A stretch of DNA of 64,000 nucleotides, taken from assembly GCA_018806985.1 (NCBI GenBank), contig JADANN010000139.1:434001-498000 (forward strand), in the 5' to 3' direction. Both the position numbers and the translations under genes were made by a program. Source of the stretch: Angiostrongylus vasorum. Its lineage: Eukaryota; Nematoda; Chromadorea; Rhabditida; Metastrongylidae. Positions 57,728-64,000 of this stretch are shown piece by piece. The notes under the pieces are model-generated. The model was not told the DNA's origin. It worked only from the letters and a program-made list of their open reading frames with translations, and did not search any database. Every line of letters starts with the position of its first letter. The first letter of the stretch is position 1.

Positions 57728-58030
57728 AATTCTTCGTATTCTTGTTGAGCAAACACGAGGTGTTATTTTTATCCTTTATTCACGAACAAGCTGACGTTTC
57801 GGTGCATTTTGCCTTCCTCAGAGCCGCTTTCTATGAGTCTTTCACTGAGTATGTCGCGTGGAGACCAACCGCACAGAATTCACATGGAAGCGTAATGTGC
57901 CAAGTGGAAGACTGTGGAAGACTCATAGAAAGCGGCTCTGAGGAAGGCAAAATCCGCCGAAACGTCAGCTTGTTCGTGAATAAAGAATAAAAGTAACACC
58001 TCGTGTTTGCTCAACAAGAATACGAAGTCT
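57728..58030. mobile_element. Fold-back H element inserted in the RTE 5' leader
   Basis: Arms of about 115-120 bp are near-perfect inverted copies: ATTCTTGTTGAGCAAACACG, TTTATTCACGAACAAGCTGA and CTTCCTCAGAGCCGCTTTCT on the left, their complement on the right. The loop is about 60 bp. Each arm carries CTGAGGAAGGC...GCCGAAACGTCAG. The RTE leader continues on both sides (57680 leftwards and 58028 rightwards), so it was inserted there. Confidence 0.85.
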
Positions 58031-58160
58031 AGAATGGCTCTGAGATTTCAGCTGCCTTTCCATATTCGTCCTACCTAACACTCGTTTCGGGGCCTCTTAC
58101 TGGGTCATGAGAATGGGGTTCGTTCACTTTATTGTGTTTAGTGTTTGATACCAACTTTTA
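58028..58160 (-). mobile_element. RTE 5' leader remnant
   Basis: GTCTAGAATGGCTCTGAGAT, TTCAGCTGCCTTTC and AGTGTTTGATACCAAC correspond in reverse to 61260-61355 of the longer copy, with an unrelated stretch between. Confidence 0.65.
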
Positions 58161-59061
58161 GCCTGCAGACATCTGAACATTGGGGGCTGGTATACTTACG
58201 GGTAGATACCCTGTGCATTGCAGACACGGTGAGATCTCACTTGTTGAACGCGACTGATAACTGCCTCGCACATACTTCGATGTCACTTGGTTGCAGGCCC
58301 TTGGCAGAATTAAATTATGCGATGCAATACTCGTAAAGCAGAAGATCCCACTCACTCAAGGATGAGTATGCTAGCGTTAACTCAGAAGGTAGTACTAAAT
58401 CGACATAGTAAATAGGAGGAATTCATCCCATGGATTACCTGCAGCATAGAAAAACATAAGGCCACTTTCGGTCCTAGATTAATCCCCTATCCGCAGCCTG
58501 GCGATGCGCCACGTCGCCTCACGATGGGCATGAGATCCTTATATGAAGGCGATCCGTGGTAATACCTTGAAGGGCTCGAAGGATGCATAGAGTACAAAAG
58601 CAACCGATAGAGCTAGCAAAATACATAGAATTGCATTTAACAAAAATTAGGGGCCATCTGTTTGGTTGGGCGTAATCATCGGCTTAAGTAGAGACTCACT
58701 CAGCACTAGTCACCCGAAGAATTAGGGCTTAAAAAAATTCGTCAGACGTAAGGACTTATGCATCGCTACGTGGTTGTTATTGCTGTTCACCAACCTTCTT
58801 CGTTACCTTCACGACAGGTTTTTTAGGATGGCCTTTCTTTCCAACTTCTTAATTACCGGCAAGCCATGATGACCTTCAGACGGTCCAAGTTCTCCTACTG
58901 GTACTGCTTGGCCTTGTGGTGGGGAATTTGAAGCGTCGTAGTAGCATTTGCTTTGAGTTGACTACATCACTAGATCTACCGTGTTCTTCTGAAGTTACAA
59001 GGAACTCCATCAATATTCTGCTCACCATACTGACTATGAGTCCTGGGATCTTCTGAAGTTG
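58161..59061. other. Gene-free stretch
   Basis: Short open frames only. Nothing recognised. Confidence 0.4.
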
Positions 59062-59657
59062 AACCTGCTTAGTAGGCTTCAATAGTAAATATGACGCAGT
59101 GCCCTGCAATGCAAACAGTGTAGTTGGTTCGGTTTTGCGCTCTGGGCTAACCAACGATTCCACTGTTCCATCCCACAGCCTTAAAATTGTTATGATACTG
59201 ATCTAGGAGGATAAAAGCGCTAGTTGATACAATAGTAGACTCCTAGATGTCATTGCTTAGCCAAACATTCATTTAGACATTTCTACGATGCCTGAAAAAG
59301 GCGTGTTTGGCGCAGTGGTTGGAGGCGTCCAGGAATACACGTGGGTTCGGTCCCGTCCGTGTCCTAAGTCCACCAAACTTTCCATCCTTGCAGAGTCGGT
59401 AAATTGGTGCTGGACTTCTCTGGAAGGATAGCAGCATTAACTCGATACATCGGTAGACCGCCTTAAGTCATTGTATAGGCCAGATACGCTTTCAATCACT
59501 TCCAGCGATTATTAATGAAGTCGAGTGATTGGCGCACCACTAAGGGATTGATCAAGGCCGAGAGCTTTAAACTTTTATTTCGATGCCTAATGGAGTCGAA
59601 TACTCCAGGCATCCCACGGTAATTGATTAACGTCGAGAGTTTTATCCTTTATCTGGT
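59062..59657 (+). mobile_element. Old SINE-A copy, interrupted by a younger one
   Basis: The old copy runs from about 59062 to 59293 and resumes at 59581-59657 (CTAATGGAGTCGAA through TTTTATCCTTTATC). Joined, the two parts read through the SINE-A consensus, with GTCATTGCTTAGCC and TTTCTACGATGCCT in the right order. Confidence 0.82.
59297..59580 (+). mobile_element. Young SINE-A copy nested in an older SINE-A
   Basis: AAGGCGTGTTTGGCGCAGTGG through GAGAGCTTTAAACTTTTATT. CGATGCCT lies on both sides (59286-59293 and 59581-59588) as target-site duplication. Confidence 0.88.
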
Positions 59658-60299
59658 TTTATCTAGTCTCCAAGTCTTCATAGCTACAGACTGTCTGCGT
59701 GGATACGCTGCATGTGAGTTAGAACTCTGTCTTCACAGGGAATCATCGTCGCGATTCTTCTCCAGGTAGACTAGATTTAATCATACATCCGTTGAAGGCT
59801 TTTTCTCACTTCGGCTATTTCTGAGCATGTGATTCTTCTGTGCGTTTCCATAATAACTGTTTTTCAACTTTATGCATATTACAATACCGAAAAGTGCAAT
59901 AGGATTACCTCCTAGTAATTTTCCGCATCTTGTTATGGTCTTCTATTGTTTTTTTTTCATTTTTCTTTGTTTCTAACACTGGAAAGAAGTTGAAGGTGAA
60001 CTATGAAGCTTCTAGTTCTAAGATGAAGACACCGACTACAATGTCCACTTTTATTTGTGGAGTGCTTCTCTCTCAGTGTTATCCAAAACTGTTTGGAGTT
60101 CATGTGATGCAATGAAAGATGCAGTAGTTACCACCAACCAGTTTTGAAATTTAGGAAATAAAATGAAATGATTCTTTCAACAGGACGGCCCACTATTGTA
60201 GGATTCAAGCTGGAGTATAACTTTAGCCCAACGCATTTATCATACATCGCTTGTTTGTTGAAAAACTTGGAAGGTTGAAGAGAATGGTTTTTGTCTAAC
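59658..60299. other. Gene-free stretch
   Basis: Nothing recognised apart from a possible short last exon of the neighbouring minus-strand model (about 60190-60266). Confidence 0.4.
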
Positions 60300-60722
60300 C
60301 TTTCCACACTCCGATGGTGTAATGTTTTGATAAAATTCAATGGAATACTCAGGACAAGTGTCAACACCACTGGACACATACAGCATAAAGCAGCCTTCTC
60401 TGGCAGCCGCATTCGACGACACGTAGTTTTCGCGAGCTTCTGCATATTTGTCCACTATCTGAAGATTTTAAAACTTTATGTTTGTCTCAGAATCAGATTT
60501 TCCAGAAATTGAAGATGCAAACGTCCGGAATTTTTGGAGCAAGCGTGAAGCTCACACTTCATTGATATGCAAGAGTGTACCATAGTGTCCTGTTGAACGA
60601 AACCCGCCTGCATAGTGGCTTTGCAGTTCAGGATACGAGCTTCGACGAAAAAGGAAGACAACTTCAAGAAATCTGATATGTTGAGAACTGCCGGTAATGT
60701 GCTCAACTGTTCATTTCGTTCT
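60300..60722 (-). CDS. Putative two-exon gene fragment, Cys-containing
   Basis: Minus-strand exon 60722-60581 follows TCCCTTGCAG and ends ACTATG|GTACAC. Exon 60458-60300 follows AAAATCTTCAG and ends GGAAAG|GTTAGA. Both junctions are phase 0. The peptides include NISDFLKLSSFFVEARILNC, REGCFMLYVSSGVDTC, and YSIEFYQNITPSECGK with one NxT glycosylation site. It reads like part of a small secreted protein, but no start, signal peptide or family is established. The next exon is uncertain: the nearest in-frame acceptor would leave only a 34-bp intron. Confidence 0.35.
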
Positions 60723-60899
60723 CTGCAAGGGATCTATACAATGCTACTTTTACAGCTGTTCCCTGCAAGCAATAATTTCTGGAAAACTCAAGAGCGGAAC
60801 TAAAAGTTGGGCCAGGATTAACCTGATTATTAACTGCTAGATGAATTCCAGCATTTCATTATTTAATACTTTTTTATTTACTTATTTATTTCTTGTAAT

Positions 60900-63490
60900 T
60901 TATATATTCCACGAGTCTCCGTCATAGGGGGATCACGAGCCGGATAGTCTCGAAGCTACGTAGCGCATCCCCAGATGGCGGATAGGGGGATAGTCGCGAA
61001 GCAAAAGCGACGATTGCTTCCTTGAGATGTAGATGGATGGAGGTGATGGACTCCCTGCATCTGCTGCGGCAACTTGGCACATACCTTCCGTGTTTACGAG
61101 AGCGTATTCATATATGTGTTCGTGGATGTGTTCTCGTTCGTGCGGACTGAATTCTAGGAGTCAATTCGGCCGAAAGCCCGCGTTCGACAAATGAGCTCTC
61201 TGCCGACTCTGGAGAGACTGGCTAGCTAACCGTAACTATACCAGACCTGATCTTAGCAAACTATACGTTGGTATCAAACACTAATCGTAGTGGAATAAAC
61301 GGGCCCACTTCACAATATAGAAAGGCAGCTGAAATCTCAGGGCCATTCTAGACTGCCTGAATCGCAAAGGTCTAAGGTGACAATCTGTACCTACAACGCA
61401 CACATCTCGCATCTGAGTTCTCGACAGAAGGCTTGATCATGCAGGCAAGAAGGATAAGGTATAAAGGCACTGACTGATCGAGACGAGAAGACGCCATCCT
61501 TTCAACGCCACCCTATGACACTGGAGAAGAACTGTTCCTCGAACACGCGACAACAGAGGAGTCAGCGGTGTCGGCGTTCTTCCCAACACAAGTTTATCCG
61601 TGAACATCGATTTATTCGGACAACTGACGTTTGCGACTGACAAGATGCGGATCAATATCGGCTTTAACAATCTTCGTTTTATGCCCCGACAGCAGGTTAT
61701 GACGAAGAAGAAGTCTAAGCATTTTATATGATCTTGGAGAAGTTTTACAGAGAAGACCATACATAGGTCATCAGTTGGAGACTTTAACGCTAAGACTGGA
61801 CTCGGAAGAGCATCTGAGGAAGGTCACATTGAGATCAACGGATTAGAATAGAATGAGCGGCTATTTGAGTTTATCATGACGACTAAGATCATTCAAGGCA
61901 ATCCACAATTGCAGGAGCCCCACGCACAACGTTGGACATGGGAGTCTTTAAGTGGAGAGTACGATAACGAAATGGACCACATCATAATAAATAGAAGGTG
62001 TTGCCTAACCGATATCGCGGTTGTCCCAAAATTCAACATGGGATCAGAACATCGCCTCCTTCGCGCAACATTCTATTTCTCACGGAAAGGAGAAAAAGCC
62101 TCTGAATTAAAAACGAAGACACCGGAACTATCATAAACTGGGGATTTATTCAGTTCATTAGTCGGCTTGGGAAGATGCCGTTGTCGATAACATCGACGAA
62201 AGAATACGATCGGCTCATTCAACATATTCACGTTAGGGATATGAAAGCTGAGAGTCCGAAAGTCACCAAGAGACGTTTGTCTCTAGAAACACTCGAGCTA
62301 ACACGCCAGCGTGGAATCGCACGAGCTGCAGGCAACCGCGAACTAACGTCCGAACATGCAAAACAGTGCAGACAGGCGATAAAAGAAGATCTTAAAGAGA
62401 GAAGAGCAGTAGTAATGGTCGAAGCTGCAGAGGCTGGGAAAAGCATTCGCAAAGCCCACCGAAGCTTCGCCAATTACAAGACCAAAATGATTGCACTCCG
62501 GCGCCCAGACGGAACAGTTACAGCGTCCAGAAAGGCAATGGAGAAAATTATTCACGAATACTACTCGGATCTCTTCAATAGCCACGTCGTCCTGCACTCA
62601 TGTGAAGTAAAAGAGGCCGGATATATGTCGTACCGTCAGTTCTCCTTTCCGCTGGGCAACATGAGAATGAAAGTTAGTGGTCTAAAATTACATCGTCTTC
62701 GCTTTGCTGATAACAACTTTCTTATAACATCAAACATTGTCCAGGCGAAAGGAATGCTCGCCGACTTTGATAACGCCTGTGAAAAGATTTGTCTTCGATG
62801 AATGGTTACGTATACCCCATTCATGCTCAACGGAATAAATATCACGGAATGCTCCAGTTATGTCTATCTGGGTCGGGAAATCAACATGATGAAAGAGTTC
62901 CTCCAGAGTTGAATAGGAGGAAGCAAGAGGCTTGGGGAGCCTTCAAGATCATCGAGGATGTGGTTAAGAGAACAAGGAACACCCGACTCCGTGTCCACCT
63001 TTTCGAGTCGACGATACTCCTGCCTAAATGTGTGTGTCAGAAATGTAGTCCCTACGTAAGCAGGATGAAATGTTACTCAGCGCTTCTCAACGTCCATTTG
63101 AAAGAACGAAGCTAGAAGTATCCCGTGTCATACAAGTAAGGGAAGGGATCCAATTCTTCAATCTACACCGACGATTAATTATCAGAGAAACCGTTCTATA
63201 AGCCAAACTGCCGAACATCAGATGTGCGGGACACGTACTGCGTATGAACGATAACCGATGGACGTTGAGGACTAGATTCCTTAGGATATCAAACGTACTG
63301 CAGGAAGACCAGCGACCCGATGGTCAGAGTCCTTCACGAAAATCCTAGAAGAAAGTATGATGGTGAAGGAGATCCCTAGAGCGAACACAACCCATTGGGC
63401 TACTCTTGCACGCGACAGGGAAAAATGGAAGATTTACTTGCGCTCGCTCGAGTCACTCGATCAAGTGGACAACAGGTGACAGGTGAGGTG
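60900..63490 (+). mobile_element. RTE-type retrotransposon with internal RT deletion
   Basis: 5' leader about 60900-61370. Endonuclease about 61375-62140, with stops and frame changes. An open frame at 62175-62801 covers the linker (SEHAKQCRQAIKEDLKERR, RRPDGTVTASRKAMEKI). That frame jumps directly from the region before the RT fingers (EAGYM) to the catalytic box, which reads FADN in place of the expected double Asp. The thumb and tail follow in broken frames to ACTCGATCAAG at about 63460. The RT centre is deleted, so the copy cannot be autonomous. Confidence 0.9.
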
Positions 63491-63769
63491 ACTGATCTTA
63501 TTAAATGACCCGACATCACATCCAATATGCGGATTTCAGCATCTTCTTCCACTCAGTTCGTTTCCCGTCATTTACTATCCACGAAACTCTCTGAACTTTT
63601 TTGCGTGTGGCCTCAGCTACGTTTGAGCACTTTTTTGTCTTCTTTGCGAATGTAACTGAATGGTGGTCAAGTCGATTCTTCTTCAAGTTCGGAAATAATC
63701 CAGCATTCCCACGTAGATTAGAAAGAGTGTACTGTTCCCACAAAAATCAAGGAGCAATATCACCACTCT

Positions 63770-63872
63770 GAAGAGAAGGGCCTAATGGGGCAAGTGACGT
63801 GTAGAATTAGTGCCTGGGGAGGATTGGCTTCTGCGTAATGAACAGCATCTCTACCACTACACTATCTGCTCC
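63770..63872 (-). mobile_element. tRNA-like SINE head (SINE-B-like)
   Basis: The minus strand reads AAGGAGCAGATAGTGTAGTG, GTAGAGATGCTGTTC and GCCAATCCTCCCC. The A-box is strong, the B-box poor. It resembles the 19626 head more than SINE-A. Confidence 0.4.
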
Positions 63873-63907
63873 TTATTTTTCAATATTGGAAAAGGTAGTA
63901 CACTGAA

Positions 63908-64000
63908 TAAAGGATAAACAGCAAAGTCGTGTCATTGATCATTCCATGAGGGTTGCGTCATATATTCGCCCTCGCCAGGCATAGTAGAAGTGATTAAATG
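63908..64000 (-). mobile_element. SINE-A copy cut by the window edge
   Basis: AAAGGATAAACAGC tail, TGATCATTCCATGAGGG and GTGATTAAATG. Only the 3' third is inside the window. Confidence 0.7.

Noticed and set aside
60190..60266. Possible third exon of the 60.3-60.7 kb model
   Set aside because: The in-frame acceptor would leave a 34-bp intron, too short for a nematode; the alternative acceptor ends in a stop after eight codons. Left open.
1..64000. CRISPR arrays, bacterial operons, ribosomal RNA genes
   Set aside because: Spliced genes, SINEs and RTE elements show this is eukaryotic nuclear DNA. I saw no spacer-repeat array and no rRNA sequence.

Overview
The window looks like nuclear DNA of a nematode, most likely a clade V (strongylid or hookworm-like) species. 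Three things point there: a textbook cuticle collagen gene, start codons sitting 3-6 bases after an intron-like AG with no exon before them (the layout of spliced-leader trans-splicing), and decayed RTE-type non-LTR retrotransposons. The genus is inference. No tool was run; all models come from reading the sequence.

Genes. A cuticle collagen (5064-6711, +) is complete in three exons. A large unrecognised coiled-coil protein (16622 down to 11251, -) is modelled with eleven phase-consistent exons and a last region whose frame does not join cleanly. A FAM76-family gene (45237-49029, +) has at least seven exons; three of its junctions are each one base out of phase beside A-runs of six or seven. 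A small gene (38855 down to 35973, -, about 78 aa) has a 2.5-kb intron holding a tetranucleotide microsatellite and two SINEs. Two weaker calls are a two-exon Cys-containing fragment at 60722-60300 (-) and an orphan internal exon at 41964-42204 (+).

Repeats fill most of the rest. Names used below: SINE-A, a tRNA-derived SINE of about 285 bp with at least 25 copies, several with target-site duplications; SINE-B, a second tRNA-headed family; MITE-P, a palindromic element with a tRNA-like core; REP-C, a 380-bp repeat of unknown class ending in a small hairpin; and H elements, which share a hairpin followed by GAAAC. RTE fragments lie at 3.1-4.0, 16.1-16.5, 50.7-58.2 and 60.9-63.5 kb.

The most unusual region is 52.96-57.25 kb. 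A composite insert splits the endonuclease region of a minus-strand RTE copy. It consists of two copies of a ~1.1-kb segment (X) alternating with units (Y). The Y units begin with sequences close to nematode spliced leader SL1, carry decayed tRNA-Gly genes, and contain three copies of a Cys/His-rich peptide module.

The genes show no operon or shared pathway.
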